Virus record (IMG/VR): IMGVR_UViG_3300012006_000002
Coordinates: 1-64,000 of that record
Source of the DNA: a virus
Strand: one strand, 5' to 3'
DNA length: 64,000 bases
Position numbers and translations under genes: made by a program. Every line of letters starts with the position of its first letter. Position 1 is the first letter of the stretch. Positions 51,046 to 57,335 of this stretch are shown one piece after another. The notes below the pieces were generated by a model. The model made no database searches, was not told the origin of the DNA, and was given only the letters and a program-made list of their open reading frames with translations.

Positions 51046-51065
51046 TAATAAATACAGTGCCTTTT

Positions 51066-51152
51066 GCTGGGATGATGAAATCGGTAGACATACCTGACTT
51101 AAAATCAGGAGGCGGACATTCCGTCGTGCGGGTTCGAGTCCCGCTCCCAGCA
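51066..51152 (+). tRNA. tRNA-Leu (anticodon UAA)
   Basis: A complete class II cloverleaf. Acceptor GCTGGGA (51066-51072) pairs with TCCCAGC (51145-51151). The anticodon stem CCTGA/TCAGG encloses the loop CTTAAAA with anticodon TAA. The long variable arm expected for Leu is present, and the T arm is GCGGG-TTCGAGT-CCCGC. The base after the acceptor is A, then CCT, so CCA is not fully encoded and would be added by the host. It is a solitary tRNA and could serve TTA/TTG codons of the A/T-rich late genes. It overlaps no coding gene. A promoter for 51201 lies just after it. Confidence 0.97.
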
Positions 51153-51154
51153 CC

Positions 51155-51183
51155 TTGCTAGAGTTGATTCCGTCTGCTATACT
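51155..51183 (+). promoter_or_regulatory. Promoter for 51201
   Basis: TTGCTA (51155-51160), 17 bases, TATACT (51178-51183) with TGC just before (extended -10). It directly follows the tRNA gene and precedes the GGAGGACACG ribosome site of 51201. A good sigma-70 match. Confidence 0.65.
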
Positions 51184-51200
51184 GTAGGCAGGAGGACACG

Positions 51201-51515
51201 ATGAATAATTGGCGCGAAAATGATGAACGAGTCATCACAGCCAAGGATACTCAAGACGCACTTCGCATCATTGCGCTTGCGCAGCGTGGGCATGGTTTGA
51301 CGAGGTTCAGGATTATTGATGAACCCGGCTCCGGCCCTCTGGTTGACGAAATCAACAAGTGTGCCGCAGGATGGGGTGTCGGATACGACACGCTAGAGAA
51401 GTATCGCCAGTTCCTGAACAAATCCCGCCCCGGCCACGGGCTTCGCATTACCATTGATCCGATGTGTTACCGGCGAGGCGCAGACTTGATCCGCTCTCTG
51501 AAGGGGTTCATCTAG
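51201..51515 (+). CDS. Unknown small protein
   Basis: A 104-residue protein with AGGAGG upstream of ATG 51201 and its own promoter. The sequence has several sharp motifs: ITAKDTQDALRIIALAQRGH, RFRIIDEPGSGPLVDEINKC and PGHGLRITIDPMCYRRGADL, suggesting a compact alpha/beta fold. I do not recognise a family. It is GC-richer than tail genes. It may act early in infection with the 51523-57291 block, which has similar promoters. No membrane segment or signal. It ends 8 bases before the start of the next promoter region. Confidence 0.55.
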   Translation: MNNWRENDERVITAKDTQDALRIIALAQRGHGLTRFRIIDEPGSGPLVDEINKCAAGWGVGYDTLEKYRQFLNKSRPGHGLRITIDPMCYRRGADLIRSLKGFI

Positions 51516-51522
51516 ATCGGGC

Positions 51523-51551
51523 TTGACAAGCGTTCCCGCTTGGCTTATAGT
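51523..51551 (+). promoter_or_regulatory. Strong promoter for the candidate small RNA
   Basis: TTGACA (51523-51528), exactly 17 bases, TATAGT (51546-51551), a near-consensus promoter. The spacer holds the dyad AAGCG-TTCC-CGCTT (51528-51541). The expected start (51556-51558) is just before the first stem of the RNA. No ORF of note begins here. Confidence 0.75.
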
Positions 51552-51555
51552 TGAG

Positions 51556-51702
51556 ATGTCGCGTCGGCATCCCCCTTGCTAACCAGTTGCCTTACTGGGG
51601 ACGCGACAAGGCAGCGCAGATACAGAGCCTGTAGTTCTGTAGATTCGTTGTCTACCCGCCTGAATCCCCTTCGGTTTGGAACAAGACCGAAGGGGATTTT
51701 GC
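51556..51702 (+). ncRNA. Candidate structured small RNA (about 147 nt)
   Basis: This 304-base intergenic region has a strong promoter at its 5' end and a perfect terminator at its 3' end, with no start codon and ribosome site that would make a convincing protein. The RNA begins with a 9-bp stem TGTCGCGTC (51557-51565)/GACGCGACA (51600-51608) that encloses CCAGT/ACTGG (51583-51598) and a C-rich loop with CCCCCTT (51571-51577). A second hairpin, GTAGA-TTCGTTG-TCTAC (51639-51655), is followed by a 13-bp terminator stem. Unlike a tRNA, no acceptor or anticodon arm is found. A regulatory RNA is the best explanation. Confidence 0.65.
51663..51702 (+). terminator. Terminator of the small RNA
   Basis: Perfect 13-bp stem AATCCCCTTCGGT (51663-51675) and ACCGAAGGGGATT (51686-51698), 10-base loop, then TTGCTTTC. 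It ends the transcript that starts at 51556 and lies upstream of the next promoter at 51739. Confidence 0.85.
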
Positions 51703-51738
51703 TTTCAGTTTCTGACAATTTCCCAGTATTCGCTCGAT

Positions 51739-51767
51739 GTTGACGAAACCGTCTGCATTGTGTATAC
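51739..51767 (+). promoter_or_regulatory. Promoter with GACG-AAAC-CGTC dyad, for 51820
   Basis: TTGACG (51739-51744), 17 bases, TATACT (51762-51767). The dyad GACG-AAAC-CGTC (51741-51752) overlaps the -35 box and start of the spacer. The same dyad pattern recurs at the promoters of 53418 and 55762. Confidence 0.7.
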
Positions 51768-51819
51768 TTGATGCAGGTGGCCCGCCCAAGCCGGAGTCGC
51801 CAGAAAGAAGGAAGGCACG

Positions 51820-52371
51820 ATGCCCTGCCACGACATTCTTATTGAAACAGCAATCAAGCAAGTGACCAATGAACAGATCAGCGAGACTGTTCCGATGTGG
51901 GACATGATGGCATCTGTCCTTACCATTGATGTTCCCAATGATTTTGGCGCTCGTCCAAATTACGAAAACAATTTGGTTCTTTATCGAATGGCCGGAGGGT
52001 CACTAGATGCAGAACTTGTGCAGCGATACCAGCAGTCCTACGTTGCGCGACAGATCTTTGCCGCACTGGAAGCAGACGGCTACGAAATGCACGCCTACGT
52101 CTCTCCTGATCATGAGGGAACTTGGGTCATTAACGCCAGAGATGTGACTCGAAACGCAACCATCGGCGTTGTTGTCTACAAGACTCTTGAATTTGAGATT
52201 GATTTTCTCGATGTACTTCATGATGATTCTGTCTGGCTCGTGGGCGGTGAATTTGGTCGAGTCATAGAGAAAGTCCAAGCAATGGGACTTGCGACAGAAG
52301 TTGTTAAAATGGACATTGACAACAACGCAAAAGCAATATATTCACAAGAATCAAACGCTTTGTATTCATAA
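51820..52371 (+). CDS. Unknown protein in the shared-dyad promoter block
   Basis: A 183-residue protein, GGAAGG before ATG 51820. It reads as a compact alpha/beta protein: TNEQISETVPMWDMMASVLT, VQRYQQSYVARQIFAALEAD, GYEMHAYVSPDHEGTWVINA, VVVYKTLEFEIDFLDVL. No enzyme motif or family is recognised. Its 15-base spacing to the next gene (a phosphoesterase) and the shared promoter pattern suggest co-regulation with the phosphoesterase and AAA/DUF3150-like genes. Expression may be early. The A/T-rich C-terminal tail (NAKAIYSQESNALYS) is near the end of the more GC-rich region. Confidence 0.5.
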   Translation: MPCHDILIETAIKQVTNEQISETVPMWDMMASVLTIDVPNDFGARPNYENNLVLYRMAGGSLDAELVQRYQQSYVARQIFAALEADGYEMHAYVSPDHEGTWVINARDVTRNATIGVVVYKTLEFEIDFLDVLHDDSVWLVGGEFGRVIEKVQAMGLATEVVKMDIDNNAKAIYSQESNALYS

Positions 52372-52389
52372 AATAGAAGGTAAAATAAA

Positions 52390-53325
52390 ATGGACGCCAA
52401 ACACAAAGAACGCGCACTCATTGTTTCGGATATTCACAGTAACGCACATGCATTGCGCGCAGTTATTGATGATGCAACCAAGGCATTAAAGGGAAGGAAA
52501 AATTTTCACGCATCAGGGCTTCCGTTTCACGAAATCTGGTGCGTTGGCGATCTTGTTGGCTACGGACCTGAGCCGAACGAAGTCATTGACATGCTGCGCA
52601 AATTTCAAAAAGAAGGCATTGCTGTTCACGCGGTAAAGGGAAACCACGATACTGCTGTCGCTGGAATAACAAATGCAAGAGATCACATGCACACGGCAGC
52701 AGCTCAGTGTGCAGAACATAATGCCTCAATCATAACTCCAGAAAATCAGCGTTGGCTTGCAAGTCTTCCAGATACTGCTCAAGTTGGCCCAAAGATCGAA
52801 AATCCTGCTGGATTAACTGGAAGCCGAAGCATGTTCACGCTTGCTCACGGAACTCCAGACAGTCCGCAGGGAACGTATGCAGATTCATATGAATCCGCGC
52901 TTTACGGATTAGATCATCTTGATGCGGATCATGAACACACTCCGTATACTCCTCATGTCATTGTTGGTCATACGCATGATCCGAGGGCTTTTCAGTTTGA
53001 TCCGGATCATATCGTCGAACACCCTGCCGAAGATGGATCATTTCCATTCCTTGGTCCTGCAGCAAATGATTATTCCTTGTTGCACAATGACAAATTGCAC
53101 ATCTTGAATAATCAAGGAAACGGCCGATTCGTGATCAATCCCGGCAGTGTCGGGCAGCCTCGCGATCACGACCCGCGTGCATCCTACGGAATTGCTGAAG
53201 TAACTGCTTCGGGTATTCGCATCATGCACCGCAGGACTCCTTACGATGTTCCGTCCGTTCAAAAGAAGATGAAAGCCGAGGGTCTGCCCGCCTCGATGTA
53301 CCAACGTCTTTCCCTTGGGCGCTAA
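52390..53325 (+). CDS. Metallophosphoesterase (YfcE/MJ0936-like)
   Basis: A 311-residue protein with all phosphodiesterase motifs: D14-I-H16 in VSDIHSN, GDLVGYGPEPNEV (the GD motif with the following GPEP typical of YfcE-like enzymes), GNHD, HGTP, VGHTHDP and NPGSVGQPRD. The full-length family fold is present with no truncation. Such enzymes are cyclic or linear nucleotide phosphodiesterases or serine/threonine-type phosphatases with two metals. The gene is in the block with shared-dyad promoters and is followed by the AAA+ gene after 92 bases. Unlike the phosphoesterase at 47508, it has a canonical GNHD. Confidence 0.85.
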   Translation: MDAKHKERALIVSDIHSNAHALRAVIDDATKALKGRKNFHASGLPFHEIWCVGDLVGYGPEPNEVIDMLRKFQKEGIAVHAVKGNHDTAVAGITNARDHMHTAAAQCAEHNASIITPENQRWLASLPDTAQVGPKIENPAGLTGSRSMFTLAHGTPDSPQGTYADSYESALYGLDHLDADHEHTPYTPHVIVGHTHDPRAFQFDPDHIVEHPAEDGSFPFLGPAANDYSLLHNDKLHILNNQGNGRFVINPGSVGQPRDHDPRASYGIAEVTASGIRIMHRRTPYDVPSVQKKMKAEGLPASMYQRLSLGR

Positions 53326-53338
53326 ATATCTTTTCCCC

Positions 53339-53367
53339 TTGACATAGACGAACCCGTCGTATACACT
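53339..53367 (+). promoter_or_regulatory. Promoter with GACG-AACC-CGTC dyad, for 53418
   Basis: TTGACA (53339-53344), 17 bases, TACACT (53362-53367). The dyad GACG-AACC-CGTC is at 53347-53358, in the same phase as at 55698. The leader then has GGCGGG-AAT-CCCGCC, a small hairpin, before the AAAGGA ribosome site. Confidence 0.75.
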
Positions 53368-53417
53368 TGTTCTAGGCGGGAATCCCGCCCAAGGACTCTC
53401 CGAAAGGAACTACTCTT

Positions 53418-55346
53418 ATGGCCAGTACCGAAATTGCTCCCAGCCCCGAGTGGGCAAAGACCGTCGTCAAGAAGTACCTCACTGGAGAAGGCCATGCCTA
53501 CCTTCTCTATGGGCCGGGAATTCATGACATCAGCGCCTTGTCCTACGACCTGCACGCCAATCTGTATCACACGTTTGGCAACAAGGCGACGCCCAACAAG
53601 CCCGTGCAACTTGACTTCGATATCGTTGTTCGTTACGACCGCGTTGCTGGGTTCCGGTTCATTGGAACGGAAAAGAAGCGCAGCGATGATCGTGAGCGAT
53701 TCAAGGCAATCGTCGAGAAGATTCGTGCCAACGCTCCGGCTGGCGCAGCAAACGCAGCAGGAATTCGCGGAGGAATGTCTAGCGGAATTTCTTCCGCTCC
53801 AAAGTCGGATATCTTGGAACAATCCAAGAATCCTGCACTCGCCATTCCGCTATTGACTGACGCGCTTTCTCAAAGCGAAGTGCGACTGTGCGTTATTCTG
53901 GATGAGTTCCAGAGTATTTGTCCTCGTGGCGATTGGGACAAGATTGGCGAAATGTTCACCAATTGCATTATTGCCGCAAGATCATGGGGTCTGGACTTTG
54001 ACAACATAGGTGGTCATGGTCGTAAATGGACCAAGGGTGGGGCTGGGCACATTATTATCGGTATAACCGATGATAAGTCGGAAATCAATGCCGCCCTCTC
54101 AAAGGGACGTAGCATTTCTGGCTGGATTCCGATCAATGTCGGCTTTCCTTCTCCAGTAGAGCGCGAATACTATATCTCTGAGAGGGTCATGACCCCGGCA
54201 TACCTTGAACAGGTCGAGATTGACTTTGGCGACAATGTTGCCGAAGAAGACCGGGCAAAGTGGCTGGCAAGTGCAACTGGCGGACTGAGTATTCGCGCTA
54301 TCGAAGACATGCGCCTTGCTGGCGACCGTCACCGCATGCTTACTCGTGACATGGTTCAGAAGATTATCAATGAAACCATTTCCGAACAGTTTGCTGGTCA
54401 GGGCGGATCCGAGTACCTGACGGTCATCAATCCCACAAAGGGTCTTCGCGACTATGGGTTTCCGGCGTATCTGATTGAATACATGGAATGGTTTATCAGG
54501 CAATTCCGTGCTGGCAAACTCAGGAACGCAAACATCCTTGAGGCTGGCCCTCCCGGCACCGGAAAGAGCATCCTTGCGTATGCCTTGGCCTACGAACTTG
54601 GATACAAGTGCGTTCACTGGAGTCCTGCCCTCACTCAGAGCAAGTGGGTAGGGGATTCGGAGAAGCAGACGCAGCAGGTGTTGGACTGGGTTGAAGCCAA
54701 CCTTCCTTGCATGGTTTTCATTGACGAAATCGACGTTGCGCTTACCTCGCGCGATGGCGGCGTTGGTGATAGCTCCGGGGTTGGATCAAAGATGCTTAGC
54801 ATCTTGATGCCTTGGCTGGAGCGGGACGAAATCAAGGGCAAACTTCTTCTTGTTGGCGCAACAAACCGTGCTGATAACATTGATGCAGCAATGAGGCGTC
54901 GCCTGCAGACAGTTCTTCCTATTCTTCCTCCAATGACACCAGAAGATCGTCGAGCGGTATTGGAGAATGTTCTTATCCGCGAGCAGGGCATAGATCGCAA
55001 TTTGATCGAAATCCCAGAAGAAGTTGTTGCAGACGGTGCTACAAAGTGGTACACACAAGCCAACTTGTCTATTCTTGCTGAGAAGGCAGCGTCTATTGCC
55101 TCACGGAAAGGCGATGAGTTTTCATCACGAGTCGGACATTTTCTCCAACTGGCTTCCGCTTCATACCGTGTTGATACAACGCGCACGGAAGCACTCTCCT
55201 ATCTTGCTGCTTCTCAGTCATCTGATACCGACCTTCTTCCTCCGGGCTTTCAAGTGAAGCAGGAGCGGGAAGTCAAGAAAATCTTGCGAGAGATTGAGGC
55301 AGATGATGACGATGAGGTCGGGCCTAGCGAACGGGGAGTTCGCTAG
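53418..55346 (+). CDS. Tandem AAA+ ATPase, first domain degenerate
   Basis: A 642-residue protein. The C-terminal AAA+ (residues of about 355-560) has GPPGTGKS (G377-S384, with K383), Walker B MVFIDEID (I435, D436, E437), the sensor GATNRADNIDAAMRRRLQ (arginine-finger region) and a lid ending near 600. The N-terminal half (1-330) looks like a second AAA domain of the same type: LLYGPGIHDIS (G32-S39) in place of Walker A, without GK[ST], and a Walker B-like CVILDEFQS (about 156-164), then a lid with LASATGGLSIRAIEDMRLAG. It resembles Cdc48/FtsH-type hexameric ATPases with a dead first ring. The partner is the DUF3150-like 55762-57291. Substrate unknown. Confidence 0.8.
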   Translation: MASTEIAPSPEWAKTVVKKYLTGEGHAYLLYGPGIHDISALSYDLHANLYHTFGNKATPNKPVQLDFDIVVRYDRVAGFRFIGTEKKRSDDRERFKAIVEKIRANAPAGAANAAGIRGGMSSGISSAPKSDILEQSKNPALAIPLLTDALSQSEVRLCVILDEFQSICPRGDWDKIGEMFTNCIIAARSWGLDFDNIGGHGRKWTKGGAGHIIIGITDDKSEINAALSKGRSISGWIPINVGFPSPVEREYYISERVMTPAYLEQVEIDFGDNVAEEDRAKWLASATGGLSIRAIEDMRLAGDRHRMLTRDMVQKIINETISEQFAGQGGSEYLTVINPTKGLRDYGFPAYLIEYMEWFIRQFRAGKLRNANILEAGPPGTGKSILAYALAYELGYKCVHWSPALTQSKWVGDSEKQTQQVLDWVEANLPCMVFIDEIDVALTSRDGGVGDSSGVGSKMLSILMPWLERDEIKGKLLLVGATNRADNIDAAMRRRLQTVLPILPPMTPEDRRAVLENVLIREQGIDRNLIEIPEEVVADGATKWYTQANLSILAEKAASIASRKGDEFSSRVGHFLQLASASYRVDTTRTEALSYLAASQSSDTDLLPPGFQVKQEREVKKILREIEADDDDEVGPSERGVR

Positions 55347-55372
55347 GCCACACTGCCCCGAAAGGAATTATC

Positions 55373-55696
55373 ATGAGTACTTTTAAAAACAACACGTCGC
55401 TGCCAATATTCAGAGATCCAAAATTTCAAGATATGTTAGTCAAACAATTTGAATACTCTATGAAATCAAATATAGAAGAATTATTCAATGCAATTGAAGA
55501 AATGATGAATCTAGATCATATGAAAAATCCAAAGTATACATCTGATGTGTATGACAAAATAGCAAAAGCAACACATAATCTCAGATTCCGATTGATTCAT
55601 TCACTTCCTGATTATCAAATTGACGACACTGTCGACCAAATTGTGTCGCAGATCATGGATAGTCTTTCCAATATGCCGACCGAATACCCCCACTGA
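55373..55696 (+). CDS. Unknown AT-rich helical protein
   Basis: A 107-residue protein with GAAAGGAATTATC before ATG 55373. It is mostly helical (PKFQDMLVKQFEYSMKSNIE, ELFNAIEEMMNLDHM, VDQIVSQIMDSLSNMPTEYP), acidic, with a DDT motif near the end. It is distinctly A/T-richer than the AAA gene before and the DUF3150-like gene after, which suggests separate origin. Despite that, it fits in the same operon (26 bases after the AAA gene), and the promoter for 55762 overlaps its end. It may be an adaptor for the ATPase, but nothing in the sequence proves it. Confidence 0.5.
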   Translation: MSTFKNNTSLPIFRDPKFQDMLVKQFEYSMKSNIEELFNAIEEMMNLDHMKNPKYTSDVYDKIAKATHNLRFRLIHSLPDYQIDDTVDQIVSQIMDSLSNMPTEYPH

Positions 55697-55697
55697 C

Positions 55698-55726
55698 TTG
55701 ACACCGACGAATCCGTCTGATAGTAT
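55698..55726 (+). promoter_or_regulatory. Promoter with GACG-AATC-CGTC dyad, for 55762
   Basis: TTGACA (55698-55703), 17 bases, TAGTAT (55721-55726). Dyad GACG-AATC-CGTC at 55706-55717, in the same phase relative to -35 as at 53339. It starts 2 bases after the stop of 55373-55696. Confidence 0.75.
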
Positions 55727-55761
55727 TATCTTGTGGGCACTGCCCCGGAACTGGAGAAAAA

Positions 55762-57291
55762 ATGACCGTTACTCTTACGAACCCGCAAACCCTAGAAGAA
55801 CAGTCCGAATCGCTACGCCAGCAACTTGGGCTGGAGGTGGCTCCCAAAATCATCAATCCTGATTCAGTCACAAAGATTTTTGAATCCGGCGTCTTGGCAA
55901 ATGTTCGCGTGACCGCTGAGCGATTCAACTTTTCCATCAAGTTGTCTGACTTGGGAATTGTTCCTACTCGCGAAAACCGAAAGGAAAAGTTGGTTAGCGC
56001 CATCGACTCGGTTCTCAGAAATTCTCAGCGCGCATCTTTGCTGCCCAAGGATGAAATGTTCCATTACGTGGATGGCAAGAAAGTTGCCATTCCCATGCCA
56101 GAGATTACTGACCGGGCTGTAAGGTTCTTGTTTCCCACTCGCTACGACGAGGATAAGGGACCGGCTTCTGCTTCTGAAGCATCATGGGATGCCATTCCAT
56201 TGTATGGAATGACTTTCATTCCGCTCGCTTCTTGGGTTCGCTGGAGCAAGCAGTATGAAGAGGCGAAGACAGAGCATCTTCGTGCGGCACAACTCATCGT
56301 TGATAACTATGATCGACTGAGGAGTGCATCAGTCAATCATTACGTGCAGATTGCCCTTGATGTGTACAACCGGCTTCAGAAGACTGCGCCTCAGCAATTG
56401 ACGCGCACTATCCAGTTGAATGACCTTACAGCGCGACGCTTTGGCGGAACCGCTGGCGAGTCAATGGAGGTGCAGATCACACCTGTCCAGTGGGTGCGTC
56501 GCTGGAAGCGTGTTGTTCTTCGCGCTTGGCCCACCAAGCAAGATATCATCAATAAGTATCGAGTAGATGCCAAGTTTTTTTGGGCACCTCTGCCGTCCAA
56601 GGTTGCCGAAGACCGCATTCTTGCTGATGAAAAGATTCGGAATCGAAACTCTGAAAATACTGCAATCAGTCAGATCAGGGATGTTGTGAATAGCACCATG
56701 TCTTCTCAGGCGCATGAACTTACAGTGTCTTATGTCAGAACTATCGTAGAGCGCACCGAGATGGTTTTTCTTGGATTTCTCAACTTTGTTCAGAATGACA
56801 ATCGTGCAATTTCTCCCAGACAGTTAAATGCAGTACTCCGTGTCGTAGATATGATCAGCCAGATGACAGCGGATGTGTCTGGACTTGATGGAATCAAGCG
56901 TCAGGCGGAATTGATCGAGGCATATGTCGAGCAAAGCAAGTCGCTATTAGCTTCATCTTCGAACAAGAAGGGTCGCAAGTCTACTGCTGAGGAAATTTCC
57001 AAGGATCTTCCGAGCATTATTGCACAAGCAGTTCAGATCGTTCGCGAAGAGGCCGAGTCACTTATCGGATTCGAAGCGCGCCGGACAGTGTACTCAGCCG
57101 AAGACCCGATGCAAATTCTTGCCTCCATAAACTCTTCCCAGTCAGGTCAGTCTCCAGTTGTTCGTCGCGCGTCAGTCAGCACAGAGGATGACGCTGTCGA
57201 ATTTATCGAATGGGAAGATACTGACGCCCACGAGCCGCTGCCTCTCGATGAGCAGGAAGATGAACTTGCCGCAGTCCGCCGCGTGCGATAA
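55762..57291 (+). CDS. DUF3150-like partner of the AAA+ ATPase
   Basis: A 509-residue protein. Its N-terminal 130 residues (VTKIFESGVLANVRVTAERF-NFSIKLSDLGIVP) fit the DUF3150 pattern (G-V-L-V-x-L then a d-LG-I). Two later segments, FIPLASWVRWSKQYEEAKTE and AAQLIVDNYDRLRSASVNHY, give the expected WL-x-helix region. DUF3150 proteins are usually encoded beside MoxR or CbbQ-type AAA proteins. That is family knowledge, and the adjacency here to a Cdc48-like ATPase is unusual. Residues of about 330-480 are helical. The last 50 are acidic, with a SVSTEDDAVEFIEWEDTDAH region. Function: probably a substrate or adaptor of the AAA machine. Confidence 0.6.
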   Translation: MTVTLTNPQTLEEQSESLRQQLGLEVAPKIINPDSVTKIFESGVLANVRVTAERFNFSIKLSDLGIVPTRENRKEKLVSAIDSVLRNSQRASLLPKDEMFHYVDGKKVAIPMPEITDRAVRFLFPTRYDEDKGPASASEASWDAIPLYGMTFIPLASWVRWSKQYEEAKTEHLRAAQLIVDNYDRLRSASVNHYVQIALDVYNRLQKTAPQQLTRTIQLNDLTARRFGGTAGESMEVQITPVQWVRRWKRVVLRAWPTKQDIINKYRVDAKFFWAPLPSKVAEDRILADEKIRNRNSENTAISQIRDVVNSTMSSQAHELTVSYVRTIVERTEMVFLGFLNFVQNDNRAISPRQLNAVLRVVDMISQMTADVSGLDGIKRQAELIEAYVEQSKSLLASSSNKKGRKSTAEEISKDLPSIIAQAVQIVREEAESLIGFEARRTVYSAEDPMQILASINSSQSGQSPVVRRASVSTEDDAVEFIEWEDTDAHEPLPLDEQEDELAAVRRVR

Positions 57292-57299
57292 TCTTTCCC

Positions 57300-57321
57300 G
57301 CGGGGCTGGATCCAGCCCCGC
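57300..57321 (+). repeat. Perfect 22-base palindrome before the primase gene
   Basis: Left arm GCGGGGCTG (57300-57308), centre GATC, right arm CAGCCCCGC (57313-57321), a strong 9-bp hairpin in RNA. It lies 8 bases after the stop of 55762-57291 and 15 bases before the primase start. There is no T-run, so it is not an ordinary terminator. It could reduce readthrough or be an operator. Confidence 0.6.
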
Positions 57322-57335
57322 ACTCACCGAGGGGG

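Noticed and set aside
51609-51661. tRNA- or tmRNA-like structure in the small RNA
   Set aside because: A stem with 7-base loop TTCGTTG looks like a T arm but there is no acceptor, D or anticodon arm of proper size.
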